Source: Amaurobius ferox (lineage: Eukaryota > Arthropoda > Arachnida > Araneae > Amaurobiidae). Taken from it: a DNA stretch of 64,000 nt. Positions within the stretch are counted from its first letter, which is position 1, and every line of letters begins with the position of its first letter. Under the pieces are notes generated by a model that had not been told where the DNA came from, did not search any database, and saw only the letters and a program-made list of their open reading frames with translations. The stretch spans positions 109,851,776-109,915,775 of the forward strand of contig OX578146.1 of assembly GCA_951213105.1 (NCBI GenBank). The letters are read 5' to 3'. Below are positions 44,488 to 56,165 of this stretch, in pieces. The position numbers were made by a program, and so were the translations under genes.

Positions 44488-44879
44488 AAATCTGTGGCAT
44501 AAGCTTCCGTCTTTGGCAGAATGGCTAGCTTTTAATTTTTTGTTTGCAATGAATTTGTCAGTGTTACGATATGTATTCAAATCGGTTCTTCTTTAAAGTT
44601 TAAGGCTTTTCTAGTTCACATAGAAAATAAAAATGTGTTATGGTGGTTTATTAAATTTGTTTTATAATGCAAGGATTTTGTTCTAAATTTTATTTGCAGT
44701 CTTGGATTCCACTTTAATATAAACTTTCTTTAAAAAATAAAAACATTTGTTTATGAAAGTCAGAAATTATAAATTGGTATAATAACTGCTAATTAACGCT
44801 TTGGTTGAAGCTTTGATGCTTGATATTTAGGTAAAAACATTTTTTGTTTACTATCATTATACACTGTAAAATCAAATGA

Positions 44880-46160
44880 TTTCTTTTATTTGAAATGCTG
44901 TCAGTGTTGCATATTTTTTATTATTTTGAGATTTCTCCATTTTCAACACATTAGTTTTAACTTTAATAAATATAATTGTTATTGCTAATTTATTTGCCAT
45001 ATCTTTTATTGTTTTCATATGCTACTTCCTTATTATGATACAGTTATCATTATTAATGTTTTCGATATATCCTTTATTCTGTGTATTGTCGTATTTTAAC
45101 ATGATACTTTCTTATTTTGAGCCAGTTATCATCATTTATTTGTCAAATTTTAATATGATGTTTTTTTATTTTATGCGGTTATCATAATTAATGTTTTCGA
45201 TATACTCTATATTATTTTGAATATTGCTAAATTTCAATATATTATTTCTTATTTTAATACAGATTTTATTACTTATTTATTTGTCATATTCTTTATTAAT
45301 TTGAATATTGACAACTTTTTAACATGTTATCTCCTTTATTTTCACATACTTATTGTTACTAATTTATTTAATACATTATTTATTATTTTGAGATTACTCA
45401 AATTTGAACATATTTCTTTCAATTTTACAATTGTTATTACAAATTTATTTGCTATATTTTTTATTTTAAGTGTTGCCAAATTTTCACATGTTACTTTCTT
45501 ATTTTAAAGATGTTATCATTACTAATGTATTTGAAATACTTTTTATTACTTTGAATATTGTTAAATTTTACCATGTTATTTTATTATTTTGATAAAGTTG
45601 TCGTCGCTAATTTATTTAATGTATTTTTCTTGTTAGAGATTTCTCAATTTTAAAAAGATTACTTTTTACTTTAATACAATCGTCATTACTAATTTATTTG
45701 CTAAATCCTTTATTATTTTGAGTAGTGTCAAACATTAGCATGCTACTTCTTATTTAGATACTGTTATCATTTCTAATTCGTTTGATATAATATTTATTAC
45801 TTTGAGATTTCTCAATTTTTAAGCATTACTTTTTTAATTTAATACAATTGTCATTACTAATTTATTTGCTGTATCCTTTTTTATTTAAAATATTACCAAA
45901 TTTTAACATGTTACTTTTTACTTTGATACAATTATCATTGCTAATTTGTTATTTATATTCTTCATCATTTTGTGCTTCTTCAATTTTTAATACGTTACTT
46001 TTTACTTTGATACAACAGTCATTACTAATTTATTTTATATAGTGTTTGGAGTTTTGCCAATTCTTGATATTTTACTTTTTCTTTAATACAATGATCATTA
46101 CTAATGTATTTGTTATATTCTTTATGTAGAGATTTTGCTAAATTTTGACTTTTCTTTCTA
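44880..46160. repeat. ~85-base tandem array, about 14 diverged units
   Basis: Units contain ATCATTACTAATTTATTTG (with variants), a TTTATTATTTTGAGATT part and AAATTTTAACATGTTACTTT. The plus strand is T-rich. Open frames here are low-complexity and not genes. Confidence 0.85.
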
Positions 46161-47139
46161 TTTTGAAGTATGATTATGTGCTATGTCTTTATATAAAGGT
46201 GTAATAGATATACATATTTTACCTAAAAATATCAATATTAACTTAGATGTTTTGAATTGTGCTTATAGTATGCTTTGAACACTGACTGCATTATGAAACT
46301 CATGCTACTATTAGTATTAAACGATTTGTTTCACGAAGTCTTTTCAGTCGGATTCAATTTGGAGCAAACTGTGCATTTGAATTTTTCTCCATACTCATGG
46401 GAAACGCTGGTCACGTGATTATTGATTTGAACACGTGGTCCCTTACTCACGCGCCACACAGCTTCGATAACCAACCCCACCGAACGGAATCACCCTTCTA
46501 TAATGTTTATTCTGTGTTATATTTTTCATTCGTACTCTGTCACGCAATGGAAGCGTTAGAGTATAATACCCATGAATATTTGCAATGTAATTATTCTAAT
46601 TTGCGCTTATTTTTTAATACATTTTATTTTTAAATACATTTTTCAACAGACAAAGGCAGTTACAGAGAAGGAAAAAGCAATTTACAAATAATACGAAACA
46701 CACACATGAGCGTAACATGTAAATACAAAAACATAAGTACCTAAAATATGGAAATTATAATAATTTAAATAGTTATACATTATCCTGCAATTATCATATT
46801 GCTGTTTCAATTAGGAAATTTACAACATGAAGTCTTTAAAAAACATCCCGTGTATCATAAAAAATGTCAAATGTTGAAGGTCAACTATTGAGCGTCCTGA
46901 TAAATTGTTCTATTGATTTATTCTTTAAGAAGTTTTTGTTATGAAAGGTTTCACTAAATAAAAGTTAATTTGTAATATTGTAAGAAGGTACATGGATATC
47001 AATCTCACTTAGAAAGATGAGACAATTGATGTTATTATGAAATATATGGAAAATATATGAGAAACAACTTCTAAATTCAACAAGAAAGATCAATCATGCT
47101 TAAAGCATTGATTATGAAACACTTTCCAACTTCAATGCA
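46161..47139 (+). other. no recognisable feature
   Basis: A GC-richer patch at 46380-46560 has CGTGATTATTGATTTGAACA and GCGCCACACAGC. It has an open frame of 78 codons without domain similarity or clear splice context. The rest is AT-rich. Confidence 0.4.
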
Positions 47140-47620
47140 ATTTTATTTAAACATGTCTAAAATTCAATACATTCCTCGGTAATATTTTAAAACTTATCAC
47201 AATACTACAGTAATTCATTGTATTTGAAAACTTAAACCCTCAACAAAAAAATGAACTTCATTCCAATGACGACGTTGAAATATAAATTGCCTGGTTTAAA
47301 TATCTCTAAAATGCGATACATTCCACGGTAATATTTTTAAAACTATCATAATACCACGATAATTTATTATATTTGAAAACTTCATCGAAAACAACTGAAA
47401 TTAATTCAAATGACGTCATAGAAAAAATAACACGCCTGGATCTCTCTATAAATACAGGATTTCATTCATAACTTTCTCCCATTCATTTCATTCATCACAA
47501 TACTATAATAATTTATTTTATTTAAAAATTAAGACCATGGAGCTACAAGTAATTAAACTCTATGCTTAAAACTTCATCGAAAAAAATCGTCCTTCTCTTT
47601 ATAAAATCAATTAATATTTC
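47140..47620. repeat. ~160-base tandem array, three units
   Basis: ATACATTCC.CGGTAATATTT, ATCACAATACTA followed by TAATTTATT, and CAAATGACG.CATAG-like parts recur near 47168, 47320 and 47480. Units have diverged. Confidence 0.7.
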
Positions 47621-48309
47621 ATTCATATCAGCCATGCAGACTCCATGGACTAAATTATTTTGTGTTAAAGAAATATAGCAATTCTAATACAACTCATTCT
47701 ACATATTTTGCTGTTTACATTTTACATAAGTGAAAAATAGGCTTCGTTGTAGAAATAATCAAACTTGGATAATTATTTAAACTCAAATATATTGTATTTG
47801 CGTTGTTTCAGTATGTAGATGCACAGAATTTAAGCAAAAATAAAGTAGTTTTAGGACGGATACAACACTCAATATGAATTAAAAAGAACTTAAAAAATCA
47901 CGATTTTGAAACAAGATGGATGCCATATATCATTTTGAAGTGGGTCATGTGATCGTTTCATATCATGGTCACGTGATCGTTTCATATAAGAGGTGTAATT
48001 ATTATTTTAATTTTTATTTAAAAAACTACTGAATATATTTCGCTGAATTTTTTTTATATATTTTATGGAACAATTTGAATATTACCTAAAATTTTCGAAG
48101 CAATTTGTGAATTTTAAATTCGCTTAAAAATGTTTGAAAAATTAGGTTCCACAGGGCTCAATGTATTTCATTTTTTCAACCCGGGTTCAATCCAAAACTA
48201 ATTGGGTGATATTATTCATTTATATTCCCATAGGTCCTACAGACCGTCTGAACCACATACTAAAATTTCATTTTAATTAAGTCATTTTTACGGCAGTTAT
48301 CGTGCTAAC

Positions 48310-48334
48310 GGACAGACAGACAGACAGACAGACA
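48310..48334. repeat. (GACA)n run in an interspersed repeat
   Basis: Six GACA units follow CAGTTATCGTGCTAACG. A tRNA-like B box (CCCGGGTTCAATCC, 48180-48193) is about 120 bases upstream, so this may be the tail of another repeat. Confidence 0.6.
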
Positions 48335-48950
48335 GAATGAACAAAGTCATAAACACTTTTCAACTTTGTTGTAAAGTGTTAAAAATGTAATATTATATTT
48401 CGACCTAAGCAAAGAATTTGATATGAAGCGATTGCAGAACCCATTTGATTTGAAAAAATTGTCCCACAGAAATTTATGTCAAATAAACCTTGAAAAATAT
48501 GCAACTCTACTCAGCGCAAAACTGACTTGACAAAAATTAACTATAGGGAAAATAGCTAAGCCTTATAATACATATTACACGCGTGTTAGAGATTATTAAT
48601 AATGTAAACACAGTTATAAATTCAGTCATTTAGTGTGAAACAAAATTGAAAAACTAAATAGTGGAAAAAAGTATCTTGTAATATATGAATTATAATTTGC
48701 ATATTTTAAAACCTCTAAATATAATATTTCATTGATTTTAAAAATTCAACAATCTGCCGTTTAGCGGTAGATTATTGAAATATTGCCTTAAATATTTTTA
48801 AAATAAAAGAAAAATTATACAAACTGTCTGACAGTATTCAACAAAAAATCATATTTTTTGAAATATAAATATTTTACAGATTAATATTTTAGAAGACATT
48901 ATTCATTGCAATGTTATAATCCATATTTTTTATAACTTATTACTTTCCTT

Positions 48951-50017
48951 ATATACATAGTATAATGTATAAGGAAAGTATTGTGAAGGGGTCGAAAATT
49001 CGAATTTGAGTTTTCGACGGGAGAGCACGTTTGAAGCATCCCTGATCACGAATCGCACATTTTTGAAGTGATGTCTGTGTATATGTGTGTGTGAAAGTAT
49101 GTGTCTGTATGTGTGTGTGAAAGGGTGTGCGTCTGTATGCGTGTGTGAAAGGGTGTGTGTCTGTATGTGTATGCGAAAGGGTGTGTGTCTGTATGTGTGT
49201 GTGTGTGTGAAAGGGTGTGTATCTGTATGTGTGTGTGTGTGTGTGTGTCAGTGAGTCTGTGGAAACGATATCTCACGAACGAATAGAGCGATTCGAACGA
49301 AATTTGGTACACAAATTACAATCCATGAATGCTGGAAGCCTATTGTTTTTAAACACAGTCGAATGTTCAACCCCCCTAAATTTTCAAGTGAAATTTTGAA
49401 AAAATCATAAAAAAATCAAAACCTTTAATAAAGTTACTCAAATAGTCATATTTTATGTAATTTTTTCTTAGGAAACGATTGACATGAACTTTAGAACGTT
49501 AGCGCGAACTGTTGAGATATTGCACATTTTTCAAATAAATTTATCGAAAAATTTCTTAAATTAAAAAAAATATTAACTATTGAGAAACATGCTCACTTTT
49601 CATATGTAATATCATGCGATAAATTTGATGACATCATTCTCGTGGATCTAGCTCGTTCCGTTCATGAGAAAAGATACTTTAAGTGATACTTTTGTATTTC
49701 AACGCCAATAGTTATTTATCTGCTATAAGACTAACTTATTTCCCTGTCCATAACGCTTGGCGAAATTTTGGCGACGAATTTGGTGGAATGTCGCCAGCTC
49801 GGCGACATTCTTAAATGTTGCCAAATTAACGAAAATCTCGCCAAATGGATAAAAATGACGCTAAATCAATGAAAATGACGACTAATTGATGGAAATTCAA
49901 TATCTTGGAAAGAATACAAGTATCTACTATAAGAATAACCTTTTTTTTACTGTAAAAGTAGTAAATTCATTGCATTATATAAGGAAAGTCGTGTGCTGCC
50001 CACATCAGATTTTTTTA
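48951..50017 (+). repeat. ~1 kb interspersed repeat with GT microsatellite, longest copy
   Basis: It starts TACTTTCCTTATATACATAG with the inverse ATGTATAAGGAAAGTA right after, then GGTCGAAAATTCGAATTTGA and an expanded compound tract of GTGTGTCTGTATGT and GTGTGAAAGGGT units (49075-49255). It continues AACGATATCTCACGAACGAA, GATTCGAACGAAATTTGGTA and the GGCGA/TCGCC segment (49758-49850), and ends TATATAAGGAAAGTCGTGTG with CCCACATCAGATTTTTTT. In this copy the microsatellite has changed to a longer compound unit. Confidence 0.85.
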
Positions 50018-51239
50018 AATATATTTTTAGTTAAAGAACCGCATTTGAAAATGCTTCAGTATAGTATACGTTTTGAGTCATAAAATGCCACATTAAAAAA
50101 GAAAAATAAATACAGTTTTTGAAAAGCTGTAGTAGAAACTTATTTAAGATAAATTAGACAAACTTTTTTGCCAACTTTAGAAATATTCTATAGAAATATG
50201 AAACTTCTTATTTATAGGATTTTCAACGCGGTTAATCTCTTGGATACGTCAACGTGTCTTTTACTCTATAACAAGGGGTTTCATATTAACAAGACAGTGT
50301 TTAGCTGATTTTTTTTTCATTACTCTTGGATCGATTTTTGCTCCTTTCCCGATTCTTGCTTCTTGTTCTCTTGATTCTAGTGTCACATCAGCAAGGAACA
50401 AGCAACGCGATCGATGACCAAAGAGCCCAAACTCCTTTGCAGCAAGGATTTTAAATTTTTCAGCTATAATTTTTTAAATATTTACTCCTTAAGAGTAATT
50501 ATACAGGGTATTGCTTTACTATTGTTTACTGTTTGCAAAATTCTACATGCCGAATATAACAGTGAAGATATTTTTGTCTTGTAATCGAATGTTGCATATA
50601 AATCTCCTTTAACACAAGAATTTTAGAATTTTTTTTGGTGAAAGTTTTAAAATAGTTACGTTAGGTCAGTAACAGTACTATCTACTTGAAAAAAAAAATT
50701 AAAATACGTGTTTTAAAGAAATTAAAAAAAAATTAGTTCTCCGATTCAAGTCATCTCATTGTTTATCCCTTGCAGACGAACATCAAAAACTGTGAAGCCA
50801 TACTCCAAGAATTGGAAACACTGTCCTCAACACTTGGAAAAATTTTATGGCTAGAAAAATATTCAAAATGGTTAAATTTCACGGAAAGTTATTATAAGTA
50901 GTTTCAAACGTTTGCCATTTTATAGTTAGATTTAACCATTTTTAGGTGCTACGAGGACCAAAACATGGTTATATCCATTAAATAAATAAATTGGCAACTC
51001 TCGTAGCAAAAAGATAATCGATTGAACTCTTTCTTGGTATTCGTACAAGACTCGTCATGCATAGTCAGAGCAAGTCCCACTTTTTAATAATAATTTTGAT
51101 TGCTATTGATATAATTTTATTTACTTTTTTATGTTGCGCACTATGGATTATAACCACATGCATTTTTAGCAGCTATCTAAATGACCTTTTTTAACTTCAA
51201 TTTTATTTTGATTTTTCTTAATTGTAATTATATTTTTAG

Positions 51240-51461
51240 AACTACCGAGAAAGGCCTTCATCTTTCCCTCGGCCTGCTTCCAAGAGGCCTCAGAGTCAGG
51301 CACGTGGCCATCAGCAGCAACAACAGCAACAAACGCCACAGCAGCAGCCACAGCAACAGCAGCTGCAACCGCAACAGCCTCAGCAACCACAAGTGCAGGC
51401 ACATCCACCACCTCCCCCTCCTCCACCACCACCTCCGCCTCCACCACCACCTCCTCAGTAA
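51240..51461 (+). CDS. last cytoplasmic exon, Gln- and Pro-rich tail
   Basis: This 222-base phase-0 exon (acceptor TATATTTTTAG) encodes NYRERPSSFPRPASKRPQSQ, then a Gln-rich stretch (about 26 Gln in 40 residues), VQAH, 17 Pro in a row, Gln and stop (TAA 51459-51461). Proline runs of this kind bind SH3 and EVH1 domains of actin regulators; Dscam tails are known to have SH3-binding sites, so a cytoskeletal link is plausible but inferred. The frame is fixed by exon 42834-43033 (CAG|AAC). The codon mix for Pro and Gln is varied, so the run is not only a microsatellite. Open frames on the minus strand here are shadows of it. Confidence 0.9.
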   Translation, partial: NYRERPSSFPRPASKRPQSQARGHQQQQQQQTPQQQPQQQQLQPQQPQQPQVQAHPPPPPPPPPPPPPPPPPQ

Positions 51462-51715
51462 CACAGATGCAAAGTTAAAAATAAAAGATGACTTTTGAAA
51501 ATTTTGGTTTGAAATCTGTTGGTTTATTTCAGATGTCTTATTTGAAAACTGGGATGAATTAACTTGGATGGAGTGCTAAATTTTATTTGTTGTATTTAAT
51601 GTATTTCATAAGAATTGCTGTTGTGTAAATTTCGAAAGGAAAAAAAAATGTGTACATATTTGTTTAGAATACAATGCTGTTAGCATCATATAATTGGATG
51701 TAAGATATATAATAT
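51462..51715 (+). other. probable 3' UTR
   Basis: AATAAA stands at 51480-51485, only 19 bases after the stop, so a very short 3' UTR is possible. GT-rich sequence follows at about 51503-51523 (TTTTGGTTTG, TGTTGG). A longer UTR could end at later A-rich signals. The transposon-like end at 51716 limits it if no read-through occurs. Confidence 0.5.
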
Positions 51716-53258
51716 AGTGTAGAGTCCCGATTATGCAAGTTAATGGGAATCATGCTCATCTACGTTATGTGAAAAACTTGGTTTAGGCACAAAAAAAGAA
51801 GGAAAGAGAATGTCAGCCAATTTGTGAATTGAACACATGTTTTTCTATAAATTGCAGAGGTTTACTGTATAGTAATTAATACTACAGTTTACTTTCCACA
51901 TACGAAGATTTCCTGGCATGAAAATACATTTAATTGTATTTTGTCTGATATCATTTGATTTTTTTTATCAGCAATGTTAGCCACTATTTTAAAGTTACAA
52001 TATTGCTGTTGTAGATTCTAATTTGATGCTATTCATTTCCATCCGTGCTTCACGGATTCAAAGTGGATAGTGGTCATTAAATGCACCTACATACTCAATA
52101 AGAGTTGATAATAACTTTTGTGAATATCTAAACCTATTTCAAAGTATAAAAATAGCTCACATTTTATGTCTGTTAACATGCTAAAGGAAAAAAACATATT
52201 GAATCAATCTTATTTCCGCGGGTGAGAAAATGATTTGATTGTTTAATTTTTCCGATTGGCAGCTAAAGGCTATCAAATTGTGTTTTTATTACTTCAGAGA
52301 AACAAAATTATATAAGTGCTTTTAAACTCCCTTTATCTTGTAACTCTTAATTCGAATATTTGCAGCTTTCGATTTTTGCCTTCATTGGAAGCTAGGACGG
52401 AACGATTAAGACCAAAACCAAGATTCTAGCTAGAACAGAAGTGCTCGGTAATTAATCAAATGGTTTTGAGTATTTTTACTACTTTTTGCCTAAACTCTAA
52501 TTCAAATGTTCAAAATATTACCTTTTTTTAGTTGACCTGGAAGCTGAGACGGATCGAATGACTGCAATTTTGAAATGTCACCCAATCGGCCAGTTAGTTC
52601 AGGACATATTATATGGATATTAGTGGGTATCCATGACACATCATGGAAATACTTTTATGTGTTATATCACAAGGAGTTTGAATACACTGAAATCAAATGC
52701 CAGAAAACATTGAGGAGGTATTTGGGTATTTGAGGACTTGGTTACCAATCCCTCTTTATGGGTTCTTGGAAACTTTTGAGAAAGGATTAGCAACTAATTG
52801 AGCTAATAGCTTTTCTGAAAATACTTTAATCACAGTCTCTCTTAGAGATGGAGAGGCCATTGAGGTGGGATTGAGCACATGAAGTGGGTTTCTTTTTTGT
52901 TGTACATGCTGGAAATTAGGAAATTACATTAGTCTCCACCCAAGGAGGATAGTCCTAACCTGATGAAACCCAATATCTTTGGCTTCTGGAGTTCTTTTGT
53001 TATCCAGAGTTAAAATTATTTTATTTGATTCAATCGCACTTTAAATAGCTTTTAGTCCGTGTATGTGGGAGAGTTTGAAGTATTAATTTTTACTTTCAGT
53101 TTTTTCTGCCACGCATTGGTTTTTAGTTTCCTTGACCAATGGAATCATTTTAAATTTAACTGCTGTTCGACGACATTCATTTTTGGAATTTCTGAACAGT
53201 TCTAGATATTTGGTATCATGGTTAAAGTGAAACTCGAATAATCTGGACTCTACTGTAT
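51716..53258. mobile_element. pogo/Tigger-like element ends
   Basis: The left end TAGTGTAGAGTCCCGATTAT and the complement of the right end (53238-53258, reading CAGTAGAGTCCAGATTATTC) are inverted repeats of the pogo/Tigger type, with TA at the outer edges. After the left end, GGGAATCATGCTCATCTACG then GTTATGTGAAAAACTTGG is in the style of such elements. The interior has no transposase frame and includes a copy of another element (52028-52650), so this is a dead composite. Confidence 0.55.
52028..52650 (+). mobile_element. TIR element with internal tandem repeats, partial copy nested in the pogo-like element
   Basis: TTTCCATCCGTGCTTCACGG and GTGGTCATTAAATGCACCTA match the ends of 19341-20773. 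TTGGCAGCTAAAGGCTATCA and AAATTGTGTTTTTATTACTT match its inner left part, and two units with GGAACGATTAAGACCAAAAC / GAGACGGATCGAATGA cores follow. Confidence 0.6.
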
Positions 53259-53310
53259 ATTTTAAAATATGAATGAGATATTTTGCAGTTGATTTATATG
53301 AAAATGCTTT

Positions 53311-53718
53311 TTTTATTGCTAAGTTACATTGAACTACTTTGAGGGAAAAATTGTGGACCAAACTAATTCCTTATACGTTATTTGACAATTTTCTTTTTAT
53401 ATCATTTATAAAAAAATTATTATATTTACTTATCTTACATTCAATATATATGATGTAGAAAACACTGAAATATGACCTAAAGTTTTTATTTCCATAGTTC
53501 TTTTAATACTGTATTTTTATTGCTAAGTTACATTGAACTGCTTTGAGGGAAAAATTGTGGACCAAACTAATTTCTTATGCGTTATTTGACAATTTTCTTT
53601 TTATATCATTTATAAAAAAAATTATTATATTTACTTAGTTTACATTCAATATATATGATGTAGAAAACACTGAAATATGACCTAAAGTTTTTATTTCTAT
53701 AGTTCTTTTAATACTGTA
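53311..53718. repeat. 204-base tandem duplication
   Basis: TTTTATTGCTAAGTTACATT begins at 53311 and 53515. Both copies run through GAGGGAAAAATTGTGGACCA and ATATATGATGTAGAAAACAC to TTTTAATACTGTAT. Only a few differences are seen, so the duplication is recent. Confidence 0.93.
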
Positions 53719-55484
53719 TATGTAGAAGAAGTTAGAAAATTTTAGGTCTTTTTTGAACAGTTATTATATTTTTAGTTATTTGAAACAGTTTGATGATGTA
53801 CAAGGATGATGTAAGCGATATTTGTCTTTCTGCTGTAATACTATGAACAAACGAACTAAAGTTGCTTTTAAAAGCTTGATTAAAGTAGTTGCAACATGGT
53901 ACTTTAGTTTTGATTTCCTCAAGTGGTTGAGAGGATTAAAGACTAAGTATAGGTACAAGGAAAAGGTACAAAGCTGTATATTATTTACTGCCATAATTTT
54001 GCTGTTGAATCATCTAGACTATTTCATAGTAATATAAAAAGAAGATTGAAACCTGTAGGCAGCTTCATTGCTTTCGAAATAATTTCATAAAGATGTACAA
54101 TAATAAATTATAATCAATGTGGCTTTTTCTGAGTGATAGCCAGTCACATATAGCTGAGGTATCTGTCAATGAATTGTAAATAAATTTGATCTCAAGCTTA
54201 AAAGAGGTCGATACCTCTGTTTGTATGTAGCATAATACATTTTTAATTTCTTGTTTGTGTGTATATAGATGTAGTGCACTAATATATGTACTATTTGCAA
54301 CAGAATACAAGTTTGTAAATAGCAATTTTGTTTTCAGGTTGAAAGCACTTATTATATCTAAATATTCTGTTTCGGTAAATATCGAAATTGTCGGCATGTA
54401 TATTTTCTTAATATGGCTAGTTACTCTTCATTAACATGAGTTAAATATTTATAGATTTGAGATAACAATATAACTTGCACGTTTCTAAAGTTAACTTATT
54501 TACTTCTTACACATGCTAATTAATTTTAAAAATAAAAATTTTTAAACTTTTTCTGAAACCTATTCTCGTTAAATATGAAAAATGATATTTTATCAATATA
54601 TCTACATATTTATTCTAAACCAACTTTTTAATTAAAATTTTATTTTAGTTTTCAAAATAAAATAAAAATTTTAATATTTTCCTGATTTTTAAATTATTTC
54701 ATGATGAAATAAAAATTTCCGACATTTGTAAAATATCATGAATAATGATAAATTAGTTTTTGAAAAATTAAAAAATGAAATTAAAAATATTTTGTCAATG
54801 TCCTAAAATTAAAATATGTTATGAATATAGAACACTGCAATATGACATTGCGCTATTTGATAGTAGAATTTGAAATAAATTTCTCTTTATATTTAAGCTT
54901 CCATATGGATTTCAAGTTTTGAGTTTTCAATATTCATTGTAAATTATTTGTACTATTGCATACATTGATAACTAATAATATACTGGTCTACATAAAGTTG
55001 TATATACTGAACTGTTTATTCTAAACAAGGACGAGAAGCGTCAGGGTAGACAAGGTAGCCAGAACCTAATTAAATAATTTACGACACAGAAGCTTTTTAT
55101 TATAATTATATCATTCGAAATAAATGTATAAAATGTTTTCTGTGTAAAGAACAAAGAAAAATTACAGACACATATTTGCTCCAACTGACGTTTGTTTTCT
55201 TTTTTGCCCGCTTGCATTGTTTAGAAGAGACTGTGTGGCTCGGCCTCAGAAGAAACATGTCTTACAATATCTCTCCCCGTAATGAGATGCTCCTTAGAAA
55301 ATAGGGCTAAAAGAAAATGCACCGGCAAGCTTCTACTCGGGCAGCAACAGTTATCAGATAAACGTCTATCTGCTGTTTACATTACATCCACATTTGGAGC
55401 GTTTTAAATCTTTGACGCCCTGACTAACCAGGGTCCATTATTTATTGGGACTTGAATGTAATATGTCGTTGTAATTTGTGGTGC
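53719..55484 (+). other. no recognisable feature
   Basis: AT-rich intergenic DNA. Open frames on either strand are short and without domain similarity. A GC-richer patch at 55180-55400 (GCCCGCTTGC, CTCTCCCCGTAATGAGATGC) may be part of an unidentified mobile element. Confidence 0.45.
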
Positions 55485-56165
55485 ATTTTGATTCTTTGGA
55501 TTTCGAACCTTATCGGACCAGCCCGTCTTTGGCTCGCAATGGAAGATACATGTTTTTTTTTGGAGGGGGGGGGGGGGGAGAGGAGGATACCTCTATAACC
55601 TGATCAGCTAGAAAGTTCAAATTTGGTTCTCGTTGCCTTTCGTATAATAATTTAATTCTTTGGATTTTAAACCTTATCGATCCATCTCGCTCTTGTGCCA
55701 GTAATAGAGATTTGGAGCGTTTTTTTATTAGAATAAACATGTTTTTTTATTAGAATCACACGAGAACTGAAGTAGTTAGAAAGCTCAAATTCGGTACTCG
55801 CTGTCATTTATAGTAAATTTTGATCCATTGGATTTTAAACCTTACCAGTAGTAATTTTACCGTCTCGAAACCACTATAGTAAAATACATGTTTTTTTAAG
55901 AATAACTGGAAAACTGGAGCAGTTAAAAAGCTCAAATTATGCCCATCGTTGCTTTTTGAGTTACATTTTTGTTATTTAGATTTTGAACTTTATCGGTCTA
56001 GCCAGTTCTGGGCCCATAATAGGAATTTCATTTCTAACTGGAGCAGCTAGAAAGCTCAAATTTGATGATAGTTGTCTTTCCAGGTTTATTTTAGTTCTTT
56101 AGATTTTGAACTTTACCTGTATAGCCAGTTTAGGGCCTACCATAGGAAAGCACCTGTTTTTGAGA
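55485..56165. repeat. ~150-base tandem array, about four diverged units, with a G14 run
   Basis: TTGGATTTTAAACCTTATCG-like blocks (near 55497, 55659, 55826, 55978 and 56102), AATACATGTTTTTTT and CAGCTAGAAAGCTCAAAT recur in order. A run of 14 G stands at 55565-55578. Confidence 0.75.

Larger units (their letters stand above)
43034..51239 (+). other. 8.2 kb intron in the tail region
   Basis: It holds a foldback element (43189-43908), a candidate alternative last exon (44329-44487), a ~85-base tandem array (44880-46160), a ~160-base array (47140-47620), a GACA run (48310-48334) and a full GT-microsatellite repeat (48951-50017). A GC-richer patch at 46380-46560 and another at 50215-50450 are unexplained. 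Confidence 0.55.
5187..51461 (+). other. sDscam-like receptor gene, transcript from the internal signal-peptide exon
   Basis: Fifteen exons join in one frame to 2409 bases (802 residues and stop). Approximate residues: signal peptide 1-26, Ig1 27-120, Ig2 121-215, Ig3 216-314, FN1 315-413, FN2 414-516, FN3 517-612, membrane exon 613-662, cytoplasmic tail 663-802. Every intron has GT and AG ends and phases agree at all joins. The Ig domains resemble Dscam Ig7, Ig8 and Ig9, FN1 and FN2 resemble Dscam FN1 and FN2, and FN3 looks most like a later FN domain (FN5-like) of long Dscam. This 3 Ig + 3 FNIII + TM plan is the one reported for chelicerate shortened Dscam proteins, which act as homophilic adhesion receptors. 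The family is clear from sequence; the sDscam-beta subtype is inferred from the cassette layout. No official symbol is assigned. Confidence 0.85.

Noticed and set aside
46397..46633. 78-codon open frame in a GC-richer patch
   Set aside because: No domain, no clear acceptor or donor, ends in T-rich DNA; left as unexplained.
51166..51464. Minus-strand and other-frame open frames opposite the last exon
   Set aside because: Low-complexity shadows of the CAG- and CCN-rich coding exon; the phase-0 plus frame is fixed by the upstream exon.
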